NCBI GenBank assembly: GCA_036226585.1
Contig: CP108997.1
Location: 4,960,001-5,024,000 of the forward strand
Direction of reading: 5' to 3'
Length of the DNA stretch: 64,000 nt
From: Streptomyces sp. NBC_00708
GTDB taxonomy: Bacteria; Actinomycetota; Actinomycetes; Streptomycetales; Streptomycetaceae
The notes beneath the pieces are model-generated. The model was not told the DNA's origin. It saw nothing but the letters and a program-made list of their open reading frames with translations, and did not search any database. Made by a program: the position numbers and the translations under genes. Shown piece by piece: positions 28,863 through 38,148 of this stretch (positions within the stretch are counted from its first letter, which is position 1; each line of letters opens with the position of its first letter).

Positions 28863-28902
28863 CCGGGGAGACAGGGGGCGGACCTGTCTCCCCGGCGTTT
28901 TT
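28863..28902 (+). terminator. Terminator of the TetR gene
   Basis: CCGGGGAGACAGG (28863-28875) and its exact complement (28883-28895) form a 13-bp stem followed by CGTTTTT. It lies between convergent genes and may stop both, though only the plus side has the T-run. Confidence 0.9.
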
Positions 28903-28923
28903 CGGGGGGTTGAGCCTCGGCCG

Positions 28924-30804
<1,881 letters not shown>

Positions 30805-30913
30805 CGGTGCTCCTCGGGTGAGGTCCGGACATACGGGGTGGTCCGTGAACTGCAACCCTGCGCCGCCCTGAGCCCGCGTTTGTCATGGCAGGCTCACCGC
30901 AGTGTGTTCGGTG

Positions 30914-30956
30914 AGATTAGGAAGGTCTGGACCAATCGTCAAGAGGTCTGGACCAA
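30914..30956 (-). promoter_or_regulatory. Chitinase promoter with two 12-bp direct repeats
   Basis: On the minus strand TTGACG (30942-30937) and TAATCT (30919-30914) are separated by 17 bp, a good sigma-70-type promoter. Two exact copies of TTGGTCCAGACCT (30956-30944 and 30935-30923) flank the -35 box with a 21-bp period. Such TGGTCCAGACCT repeats mediate chitin induction and glucose repression in Streptomyces chitinase promoters; they also resemble DasR sites. Confidence 0.9.
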
Positions 30957-30983
30957 AGAACGCGACCGGTCGCCGAATAAACC

Positions 30984-31634
30984 TCAGACGCCCAACTCCT
31001 GTGCCAGCACGGCCGCCTGGACCCGGCTGCGCAGCTCCAGCTTCCCCAGCAACCGGCTGACGTGCGTCTTCGCCGTCGCCTCGGCCATGGAGAGCCGTGC
31101 CGCGATCTCGGCGTTCGACAGCCCCTCGCCCAGACATCCCAGCACCTCGCGCTCGCGCCGCGTGAGCGTTTCCAGCACCGACGCGTCCGAGGTTCCCTGC
31201 GGGCGTACGGAGGTGGCCCCCGCGAACTCCGCGATCAGCCGGCGCGTCACGGCCGGAGCGATCAGGCCCTCGCCGCGCGCCACCGTACGGACCGCGTCGA
31301 GCAGCCCGGCCGCCTCGGTGTCCTTCAGCAGGAAGCCCGACGCACCCGCCCGCAGCGCCCCGAACACGTACGCGTCCAGGTCGAACGTCGTCAGCACCAG
31401 CACATCCGCCAGCCCCTCGTCCGTCACCTGCCGGGTCGCCGAGACCCCGTCCAGGCGCGGCATCTGCACATCCATCAGCACCAGATCGGGCCGCAGTTCC
31501 CGGGCCAGCCGCACCGCCTCCTCGCCGTCACCCGCCTCCCCGACGACTTCGATGTCCGGCGCGCTGCCCAGGATGAGCACCAGACCCGCCCGTACCGCCG
31601 TCTGGTCCTCCGCGACCAGCACCCGGATCGTCAT
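30984..31634 (-). CDS. NarL/LuxR-family response regulator
   Basis: The 216-residue protein has a receiver domain with phospho-acceptor Asp55 (VLMDVQMPRLDG), conserved LLKDTE lysine, and a C-terminal LuxR-type helix-turn-helix (LTRREREVLGCLGEGLSNAEIA). It is the partner of the adjacent histidine kinase: its ATG overlaps the kinase stop codon by four bases. Streptomyces chitinase genes often neighbour a two-component pair, so a role in chitinase control is possible but not shown. Nothing separates it from the chitinase promoter except ~30 bp. Confidence 0.92.
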   Translation of the reverse strand: MTIRVLVAEDQTAVRAGLVLILGSAPDIEVVGEAGDGEEAVRLARELRPDLVLMDVQMPRLDGVSATRQVTDEGLADVLVLTTFDLDAYVFGALRAGASGFLLKDTEAAGLLDAVRTVARGEGLIAPAVTRRLIAEFAGATSVRPQGTSDASVLETLTRREREVLGCLGEGLSNAEIAARLSMAEATAKTHVSRLLGKLELRSRVQAAVLAQELGV

Positions 31635-32845
31635 GAACCCACCGCTCCTTCGTCCACGGGCAGCTCCGCCCGCACCCGCCACGTCCCGTCCACCGGGCCC
31701 GCATCGAACTCCCCGCCGAGCAGCGCCACCCGCTCCCGCATCCCCACCAGGCCGGCGCCCGAACCCGGCGCGCGCGGCCCCGGCCGGTCGCCGAGCACGC
31801 TGCTCACCTCCACCGTCAGCCGCCGCCCCGGCTGTCCGAGCCGCACCGTGACCGGGCCCGGCGCCGCGTGCTTGAGCGCGTTGGTCAGGGACTCCTGGAC
31901 GATGCGGTACGCGGCCAGCTCGACCGGCGCGGGCAGGGGCTCGCGGCCGTCCCTGGTGTCCTCCAGGACGCAGGTCAGCCCGCCGGCCTCGGCGTTCGCG
32001 CGCTGCTGCTCCACCAGCGCGTCCAGCGAGCCGAGCGTCGGCGAGCTGCTGGGTTCCGGCTCGGCCGCCCCGGTGCGCAGCAGCCCGATCAGACGGCGCA
32101 TTTCGGCCAGACCGTCGACGCTGTTCTCGCGGATCACCCCGAGGGCCGTGCGCGAGGTCTCCGGAGTGTCGAGGGAGAGCGCGGCCGTCGAGTGGATGGC
32201 GATCGCGGACAGATGGTTGGCGACCAGGTCGTGCAGCTCGCGCGCCATCCGGGCCCGCTCGGCGGTCACCGCCTGGGTGCGGTCCATCTCGGCGAGCAGG
32301 GCGGTCTGATCGGCGCGCAGCCGGGCCGTCTCGGCGGCGTCGCGGTGGTTGCGCACGCTGACCCCGGTGAGGGCGGGTACGAAGACGACGAGCGCGACGA
32401 GGATGCCCACGAGAAGGGCCTCGGCGTCCCGGTACCGGGCCACGAGGGCCGCCGTGCCGGCCACGGTGACCAGGAACGCGGCCACCGGGATGCGGCGGGC
32501 GGCCGTCGGGTTGCCGTACAGGACGGCCGCGTACATCACATCGGTGTACATCAGCACCGTCGCCAGATTCCCCGGCGTGAACTGGTCGGCGGCCAGCGCG
32601 AGCGTCCCGGCGAGCAGCGCCGTACGCGGGGCGCCGCGCCGCAGCAGTTCGGCCCCGGCCATCACCGCGAGGGGGATCAGGGCGGTCCAGGGAGCGTCGA
32701 GGAGGCGGCCGGTCTGCATGCGCAGCCCGAGCAGCCACAGGAGCACACCGCCGAGCAGTCCGACGGCCGCGATGAGGACGTCGTGGCGGTGGGGACGGGC
32801 CAGTGGGGACACCCGTCCATCCAACACGTACGGCGTGCGGTACAT
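31631..32845 (-). CDS. NarL-type sensor histidine kinase
   Basis: This 404-residue kinase has about five membrane segments in residues 20-150 with very short loops, then a HisKA_3 dimerisation domain with the phospho-His in MARELHDLVANH, and a HATPase_c domain (VQESLTNALKHA, GAGLVGMRERVALLGG). The short loops suggest a membrane or intracellular cue. I chose ATG 32845; an open frame extends 33 codons upstream and the start is not marked by a good ribosome-binding site. It is followed with a 4-base overlap by the response regulator. Confidence 0.88.
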   Translation of the reverse strand: MYRTPYVLDGRVSPLARPHRHDVLIAAVGLLGGVLLWLLGLRMQTGRLLDAPWTALIPLAVMAGAELLRRGAPRTALLAGTLALAADQFTPGNLATVLMYTDVMYAAVLYGNPTAARRIPVAAFLVTVAGTAALVARYRDAEALLVGILVALVVFVPALTGVSVRNHRDAAETARLRADQTALLAEMDRTQAVTAERARMARELHDLVANHLSAIAIHSTAALSLDTPETSRTALGVIRENSVDGLAEMRRLIGLLRTGAAEPEPSSSPTLGSLDALVEQQRANAEAGGLTCVLEDTRDGREPLPAPVELAAYRIVQESLTNALKHAAPGPVTVRLGQPGRRLTVEVSSVLGDRPGPRAPGSGAGLVGMRERVALLGGEFDAGPVDGTWRVRAELPVDEGAVGS

Positions 32846-32933
32846 CGAAGTATGCAGTCGGGTTTCCTCTTCGGGGCCGATGATCCGGGCCCGGGTGGCG
32901 GCCAGGCTGGAAGGGACCGAAAAGGAGCGGACC

Positions 32934-33479
32934 GTGATCGTCACGCTGATCGTCGCCTGCGAGATCGCCTTCTGGGTGCTGCTGGCCGCCGGACTGGCGC
33001 TGCGCTACGGGGCGCGCAAGCCGCGCCTGGGCGCGGCCGTGCTGCTGTGCGAACCGGTGCTGGAGCTCGTCCTGCTCGCGGTGACCGCCATCGACCTGAA
33101 GAACGGCGCCGAGCCGGACTGGAAGCACGGGCTCGCCGCCGCCTACATCGGCTTCACGGTGGGCCTGGGGCACGCGACGATCAAGTGGGCCGATGCCCGG
33201 GTCGCGCACCGGTTCGCCGGGGGACCGCCCCCGGTGAAGCCCCCGAAGTACGGGAAGGCGCGGGCGGTCCACGAGTGGAAGGTCGCCGCCCGCTGGACCG
33301 TCGCCGCGGCCACGGCGCTGGCGCTGCTCCAGGCGGCCGTCTGGTACGTCGGGGGAGACGGGGACGTGACCTCGCTGCGGTCCTGGCAGCGGACGATGCT
33401 GCTGGTCGTCGGGATCAACCTGGTGATCGCGGCGAGCTACACGGTGTTCCCGAAACGGGAGCCCGGCCCGAGCTCCTAG
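32934..33479 (+). CDS. Five-helix integral membrane protein, unknown function
   Basis: The 181-residue product has five hydrophobic helices (about residues 2-24, 32-56, 67-86, 120-140 and 152-172) and a basic cytoplasmic loop around KPPKYGKARAVHEW. I recognise no catalytic motif. GTG 32934 follows AAAGGAG. It diverges from the histidine kinase across 88 bp, so coregulation is possible. Its stop codon overlaps that of the convergent adenosyltransferase gene. Confidence 0.75.
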   Translation: MIVTLIVACEIAFWVLLAAGLALRYGARKPRLGAAVLLCEPVLELVLLAVTAIDLKNGAEPDWKHGLAAAYIGFTVGLGHATIKWADARVAHRFAGGPPPVKPPKYGKARAVHEWKVAARWTVAAATALALLQAAVWYVGGDGDVTSLRSWQRTMLLVVGINLVIAASYTVFPKREPGPSS

Positions 33480-34048
33480 CGTTCGCCGCCCGGCACCCAG
33501 AGCACGTCTCCGACCTCCTTGTTCGCCACCCGGGCCAGGATGAACAGCAGGTCGGAGAGGCGGTTGAGGTAGGTCGCCGTCAGCGGGTTCATCACCTCGC
33601 CGTGCACCTCCATCGCCGCCCAGGTGGACCGCTCGGCGCGCCGGACCACGGTGCACGCCTGGTGCAGCAGCGCGGCGCCCGGCGTACCGCCCGGAAGGAT
33701 GAAGCTGCGGAGCTTCTCCACCTGCTCCAGGTAGTGGTCGCAGTCGGCCTCCAGCTTGTCGACGTACGACTGCTCGACCCGCAGCGGCGGGTATTTCGGG
33801 TCCTCGACGACCGGCGTGGACAGGTCCGCGCCCACGTCGAACAGGTCGTTCTGCACGCGGACGAGGACCTTCACGACGTCCTCGTCCAGCTGCCCGAGGG
33901 CGATCGCGGTGCCGATGACCGCGTTGGCCTCGTTGGCGTCGGCGTACGCGGAGATCCGCAGATCGGTCTTGGCGGTCCGGCTCATGTCGCCGAGGGCGGT
34001 GGTGCCCTTGTCGCCGGTACGGGTGTAGATGCGCGTCAGATTGACCAT
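33476..34048 (-). CDS. PduO-type ATP:cob(I)alamin adenosyltransferase
   Basis: This enzyme makes adenosylcobalamin, the coenzyme of methylmalonyl-CoA mutase. The 190-residue product has the PduO ATP-binding N-terminus (TRIYTRTGDKGTTALGD), the VQNDLFDVGADLSTP helix, FILPGGTPGAALLHQA and RRAERS, and C-terminal LNRLSDLLFILAR. These are the active-site motifs of the trimeric PduO family and not of CobA/BtuR. The methylmalonyl-CoA epimerase and MeaB genes lie 20 kb away in the same window. ATG 34048 starts the conserved N-terminus. Confidence 0.94.
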   Translation of the reverse strand: MVNLTRIYTRTGDKGTTALGDMSRTAKTDLRISAYADANEANAVIGTAIALGQLDEDVVKVLVRVQNDLFDVGADLSTPVVEDPKYPPLRVEQSYVDKLEADCDHYLEQVEKLRSFILPGGTPGAALLHQACTVVRRAERSTWAAMEVHGEVMNPLTATYLNRLSDLLFILARVANKEVGDVLWVPGGER

Positions 34049-34061
34049 GTGGCCAGCCTAG

Positions 34062-34811
34062 TTACGCCCCGGCCTTCCGGAAGACACCTGTGCCCACTGT
34101 CACGGCCAGCGCCGCGAAGCCCAGGGCGACGAGGACCCCGTACAGCAGGTGCGCGGACGCGTACGTGCCGGCGTACGCGTCCCGGACCGCGTCCACCAGG
34201 TAGCGGAACGGCGTGAAGTGCGAGAGCACGTCGAGCCACTTCGGGCCGAGCGTCATCGGCAGCATCAGGCCGGACAGCAGCATGGCCGGCATGGTGAGCG
34301 CGTTGATGACGGGCCCGAACTCCTGCGGCGTGGAGACCCGCATGGCCAGCGCGTACGAGAGCGAGGCCAGCGAGACCGTCAGCAGGCCGACGAACGCGAA
34401 GCCGATCAGCACCCCCGGCAGCGGCGCCCGCAGTCCCATCAGTACGGCGACGAGCACCAGCAGGACCGCCTGGAACATGAAGAGCAGCGCGTCCCTCAGC
34501 ACCCGGCCCAGCAGCAGCGCCGCCCGGCTGACCGGGGTCACCCGCATCCGCTCGACCACCCCGGTCGACTTGTCGATGATGAGGCCGAACCCGGCGAACG
34601 AGGCGCCGAACAGGCCGAGCTGGAGCAGCAGTCCGGGCACCAGGATCTGCCAGGAGTCGGTGTCCCCGCCGAGCGGCAGTCCGGTCAGCAGCGGTCCGAA
34701 GAAGAGCAGGTAGAGCAGGGGCATCAGGATGCCGAAGAGGATCTGGAACCTGGAGCGCAGGGTCTGGCGGGCGTAGCGCCCGAAGATCAGCGCGGTGTCG
34801 TGCAGCAGCAT
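34062..34811 (-). CDS. ABC-2 type transporter permease (DrrB-like)
   Basis: The 249-residue membrane protein has six hydrophobic segments and the ABC-2 architecture, ending in a helix before GVFRKAGA. Motifs such as GLIIDKSTGVVERMRVTPVSR match drug and polyketide exporter permeases. It forms an exporter with the ATPase encoded just upstream (18-bp gap). ATG 34811 is chosen where homology starts (LLHDTALIFGRY); no strong ribosome-binding site is visible, so it may be coupled to the upstream gene. Substrate unknown. Confidence 0.88.
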   Translation of the reverse strand: MLLHDTALIFGRYARQTLRSRFQILFGILMPLLYLLFFGPLLTGLPLGGDTDSWQILVPGLLLQLGLFGASFAGFGLIIDKSTGVVERMRVTPVSRAALLLGRVLRDALLFMFQAVLLVLVAVLMGLRAPLPGVLIGFAFVGLLTVSLASLSYALAMRVSTPQEFGPVINALTMPAMLLSGLMLPMTLGPKWLDVLSHFTPFRYLVDAVRDAYAGTYASAHLLYGVLVALGFAALAVTVGTGVFRKAGA

Positions 34812-34828
34812 GGGTGTCCCGAGAGGTG

Positions 34829-35608
34829 TCAGACCGCGAGGGGCGCGGTGTCGGCGGCGGGGGCGCGTCCGGTGAGGGCCAGGAAGGCGTCCTGGAGCGT
34901 GGCGTCCGGTGAACCCGCGTACCGGGTCTTGAGCTCGGCCGGGGTGCCCTCCGCCGCCACCAGGCCGCCGTCGATGACGACGAGCCGGTCGGCGAGGGCG
35001 TCCGCCTCGTCGAGGTAGTGCGTGGTGAGCACGACGGTGGTGCCGTTCGTGTCGCGCAGCCGGCGCACCAGGTCCCACAGGTCGGCGCGGCTGCCGGGGT
35101 CGAGGCCGGTGGTGGGCTCGTCCAGGAAGAGGACGGCGGGGCGGTGGGTGAGCCCCATCGCGATGTCCAGCCGTCGGCGCTGGCCGCCGGAGAGGGTGAC
35201 GGTGCGGCGGTCGAGCAGGTCCGACAGGCCCAGTTCCTCCGCGAGTTCACCGGCGCGGGCCACCGCCGCCGCCTTGCCGAGCCGGTACATCCGGCCCTGG
35301 GTGACCAGTTCCTCCCGCACGGTGGTGTGCGGGTCGACCCCGCCCGACTGGGCGACGTAACCGCACCGCTCGCGCACGCCCGCCGGGTCGGTGGCCAGGT
35401 CGTGGCCGGCGACGGTGGCCGCGCCGCCGGTGGGGGAGAGCAGGGTGGTGAGCATGCGCAGGGTGGTCGTCTTCCCCGCGCCGTTGGGTCCGAGCAGGCC
35501 GACGATCTCGCCGGCCGCGACGGTCATGTCGAGGGAACGGACGGCCTCGACCGGGCCGGCTTTGCTCATGAAGGTCCGGGCGAGCCCGGCCGTACTGATG
35601 ATGGGCAT
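34829..35608 (-). CDS. ABC transporter ATP-binding protein (DrrA-like)
   Basis: The 259-residue ATPase has Walker A GPNGAGKTT, the Q-loop YVAQSGGVD, signature TLSGGQRRRLD, Walker B VLFLDEPTTGLD and the H-loop TTHYLDEAD. The C-terminal part matches the daunorubicin-resistance (DrrA) subfamily. It starts the exporter operon, facing a TetR gene across a 79-bp spacer containing inverted repeats. Confidence 0.92.
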   Translation of the reverse strand: MPIISTAGLARTFMSKAGPVEAVRSLDMTVAAGEIVGLLGPNGAGKTTTLRMLTTLLSPTGGAATVAGHDLATDPAGVRERCGYVAQSGGVDPHTTVREELVTQGRMYRLGKAAAVARAGELAEELGLSDLLDRRTVTLSGGQRRRLDIAMGLTHRPAVLFLDEPTTGLDPGSRADLWDLVRRLRDTNGTTVVLTTHYLDEADALADRLVVIDGGLVAAEGTPAELKTRYAGSPDATLQDAFLALTGRAPAADTAPLAV

Positions 35609-35623
35609 GCGACCACGAAAACA

Positions 35624-35660
35624 GAGTCACTGAAAAAATGCAATGACTCCAAATATTCAG
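35624..35660. promoter_or_regulatory. Candidate TetR operator of the ABC exporter
   Basis: GAGTCA (35624-35629) and TGACTC (35644-35649) are inverted, and CTGAA (35630-35634) pairs with TTCAG (35656-35660). The stretch is A-rich, unlike its surroundings, and lies between the exporter and the TetR start. Confidence 0.5.
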
Positions 35661-35675
35661 AGACCCCAGAGCATC

Positions 35676-35681
35676 TACGAT
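35676..35681 (+). promoter_or_regulatory. Candidate -10 box, leaderless start of TetR gene
   Basis: TACGAT ends six bases before ATG 35688. The GGGGCC in between could act as a weak ribosome-binding site, but the spacing fits leaderless transcription as seen at other genes here. Confidence 0.4.
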
Positions 35682-35687
35682 GGGGCC

Positions 35688-36329
35688 ATGGCTGAGGGAC
35701 TCAGGGAACGGAAGAAGCGGCAGACCCGGCAGCACCTCTCGGACGTGGCCACCGGCCTCTTCCTGGAGCGGGGCTTCGACGCGGTCACGATCGCGGAGAT
35801 CGCCCACGCCGCCGACGTCTCGGTCAACACCGTCTACAACTACTTCCCGGCCAAGGAGGACCTGTTCCTCGACCGCGGCCAGGGCGTCGTCGAACGTCTC
35901 TCGCGGTACGTGCGGGGCCGCGACGCGGGCGAGTCCGCGGCCGACGCCGTCCTGCGCGAGCTGCGCATCCAGGTCGAGAGCGTCTCGCCCCTCGTCGGCC
36001 TGATGGACGGGTACGCGCGCTTCATGCGGGTCATCGAGGACGCCGACGGCCTCAAGGCCCGCCTGTGGCACATCCAGCAGGAGGTCAACCAGCACCTGGA
36101 GGCCACCCTCGTGGAGGTGGGCGGCGCCGGGCCCGAGGACGCGGTGCCCGTCCTGGTGGCCGGTCAGCTCTCCTGGGTCCACAGCACGCTCATGGCCTAC
36201 ATCGGGCGCGAGATGATGGCCGGCCGCACACCCGCCGAGGTCTCCCGGGACGCCCTCGTCCTGCTCGACGACATCGAGGACCTGCTGGGCGAAAAGGTGC
36301 TCAACTACGCCCGGCGCACCGCCGAATGA
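35688..36329 (+). CDS. TetR-family transcriptional regulator
   Basis: The 213-residue product has a typical TetR N-terminal domain: RERKKRQTRQHLSDVATGLF, then the helix-turn-helix TIAEIAHAADVSVNTVYNYF, and an all-helical ligand domain. It is divergent to the DrrAB-like exporter and most likely represses it and itself. The frame is open to 35643, but ATG 35688 fits the conserved start and the promoter. Confidence 0.9.
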   Translation: MAEGLRERKKRQTRQHLSDVATGLFLERGFDAVTIAEIAHAADVSVNTVYNYFPAKEDLFLDRGQGVVERLSRYVRGRDAGESAADAVLRELRIQVESVSPLVGLMDGYARFMRVIEDADGLKARLWHIQQEVNQHLEATLVEVGGAGPEDAVPVLVAGQLSWVHSTLMAYIGREMMAGRTPAEVSRDALVLLDDIEDLLGEKVLNYARRTAE

Positions 36330-36461
36330 CGCGTCCCGGTGTGATGTCCGTCATTTGAGACGTGACGCGCATCTCTTCGCAGCCCCAGCGCCCGCCCCGG
36401 GTACTAACCTCCGCCGGAGGGCATGGACCAGAACCACCGACACATACAGAGGGGTGCCAAC

Positions 36462-37310
36462 GTGGCCAGGAAGCTCGCCGTCATCGGAGCCGGACTCATG
36501 GGGTCCGGCATCGCGCAGGTCTCCGCCCAGGCGGGCTGGGACGTGGTGCTGCGCGACGTCACCGACGAGGCCCTGGCCCGAGGCCGCGACGGCATCAAGG
36601 CCTCCTACGACAAGTTCGTCGCCAAGGGCAGGCTCGACGCCGCCGACGCCGAGGCCGCGCTCGGCCGGATCACCACGACCACCGACCTGGACGCCGTCGC
36701 CGACGCGGACATCGTCGTCGAGGCCGTCTTCGAGAAGCTGGAGGTGAAGCACGAGATCTTCCGCTCGCTCGACAAGATCGTCCGGGACGACGCCGTGCTC
36801 GCCTCCAACACCTCCGCCATCCCGATCACCAAGATCGCGGCCGTGACGGAGCGCCCGGAGCGCGTCGTCGGCGTGCACTTCTTCTCGCCGGTCCCGATGA
36901 TGCAGCTCTGCGAGCTCGTACGCGGCTACAAGACCAGCGACGAAACCCTCGCCACCGCGCGGGAGTTCGCCGAGTCCGTCGGCAAGACCTGCATCGTCGT
37001 CAACCGTGACGTGGCCGGCTTCGTCACCACCCGGCTGATCTCGGCGCTCGTCGTGGAGGCCGCCAAACTGTACGAGTCGGGTGTCGCGACGGCCGAGGAC
37101 ATCGATGTCGCCTGCAAGCTCGGTTTCGGCCACGCGATGGGCCCGCTGGCCACCGCGGACCTGACCGGGGTCGACATCCTGCTGCACGCCACGAGCAACA
37201 TCTACACCGAGTCGCAGGACGAGAAGTTCGCCGCCCCGGAGCTGATGCGCCGGATGGTCGATGCAGGTGACATCGGGCGCAAGAGCGGGCAGGGCTTCTA
37301 CACCTACTGA
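36462..37310 (+). CDS. 3-hydroxybutyryl-CoA dehydrogenase
   Basis: The enzyme interconverts acetoacetyl-CoA and 3-hydroxybutyryl-CoA with NAD(P). The 282-residue product has the N-terminal dinucleotide fold (VIGAGLMGSGIAQV), the catalytic motifs SNTSAIPITKIA and GVHFFSPVPMMQL with the active His, and the family-conserved C-terminal region GFGHAMGPLATADLTG. GTG 36462 follows GAGGGG and gives the usual 282-residue length; an ATG at 36423 would add 13 residues. It may act with the acetyl-CoA acetyltransferase at 53.5 kb. Confidence 0.94.
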   Translation: MARKLAVIGAGLMGSGIAQVSAQAGWDVVLRDVTDEALARGRDGIKASYDKFVAKGRLDAADAEAALGRITTTTDLDAVADADIVVEAVFEKLEVKHEIFRSLDKIVRDDAVLASNTSAIPITKIAAVTERPERVVGVHFFSPVPMMQLCELVRGYKTSDETLATAREFAESVGKTCIVVNRDVAGFVTTRLISALVVEAAKLYESGVATAEDIDVACKLGFGHAMGPLATADLTGVDILLHATSNIYTESQDEKFAAPELMRRMVDAGDIGRKSGQGFYTY

Positions 37311-37326
37311 TCATTTTCGGTCCGGT

Positions 37327-37354
37327 CCGGCTGATCCGCTGTCAATCAGGCCGG
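37327..37354 (+). terminator. Possible terminator after 3-hydroxybutyryl-CoA dehydrogenase
   Basis: CCGGCTGAT (37327-37335) pairs with ATCAGGCCGG (37345-37354) with one bulged base. It is 16 bp past the stop codon and lacks a T-run. Confidence 0.4.
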
Positions 37355-37547
37355 GCGCCGTTCGGGGAACACCGTCCGGAACCAGTGGATCCACCCGGGT
37401 CCGCAGCCATCCCGCATCACTCCTCGGAGTGAATTCGGTATCGGTTCGCTTACAGACGGCAACTACCCTGTCGCTGCCGCAGTCAGTTGGGGCAGAGACA
37501 GTTTCAGACAGACGGACCGGGCCACGGAGCATTCCAGGGGAGCGCAT

Positions 37548-37871
37548 ATGCACATCAGGGGCGACCACGCCGAGCTGGTCGTCGGGGGCCGCCTCGACGT
37601 CCGAAGCGCGGCGGACGCCCGTACGGTCCTGCACTCGGCCCTCGACGACGGCGTCGGCGATCTCGTGCTCGACCTGACCGAGCTGGATTCGTGGGACGCC
37701 ACCGGACTCGGCGTCATCATGGGCGCACACCGCAGGGCCGGACGCGCCGGACGGCGCCTCGTGCTGCGCGGCGTGCCTCCGCAGATGCAACGCCTCCTGG
37801 TGGCCACCCGGCTGCACCGCATCCTGGCCATCGAGGGCGGGATCGCCGCGGAGTCCCTGCCGCGCGTCTGA
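37548..37871 (+). CDS. STAS-domain anti-sigma factor antagonist-like protein, Ser site absent
   Basis: The 107-residue protein is a single STAS domain of the SpoIIAA/RsbV type, which binds anti-sigma factors when unphosphorylated. The fold elements are clear (GRLDVRSAADART, GDLVLDLTELDSWDATGLGVIMGAH). Where the family has the phosphorylatable serine, in D-S-T/S-G, the sequence is D50-A51-T52-G53, so kinase control through that Ser is lost unless Thr52 replaces it. No anti-sigma gene is adjacent. ATG 37548 follows GGGGAG. Confidence 0.85.
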   Translation: MHIRGDHAELVVGGRLDVRSAADARTVLHSALDDGVGDLVLDLTELDSWDATGLGVIMGAHRRAGRAGRRLVLRGVPPQMQRLLVATRLHRILAIEGGIAAESLPRV

Positions 37872-38148
37872 CCGCCCCGGGCCCCGTCCGACCGCTCGGG
37901 CCGGGACGCGCCGTGGCCCGGTACGGACCCTCGGTGACCGTACGGCGGCAAGGCACACAATCCTCACGAGACCGTGATCTGTGGGGCGGCGCGCCACCCC
38001 GGATGTTCGTAGATACTGTGCGAAGGTTTAGGGTTCGGCCGTCTGCCGATTGACGGACCCACCCGGCGGACACCGGACCGTGGGCGGCATCTGGACGTGC
38101 GAGGCCGGGAGGGACAACCGCGCTCGACGCGTCTTGGGGGCTTTGGCG

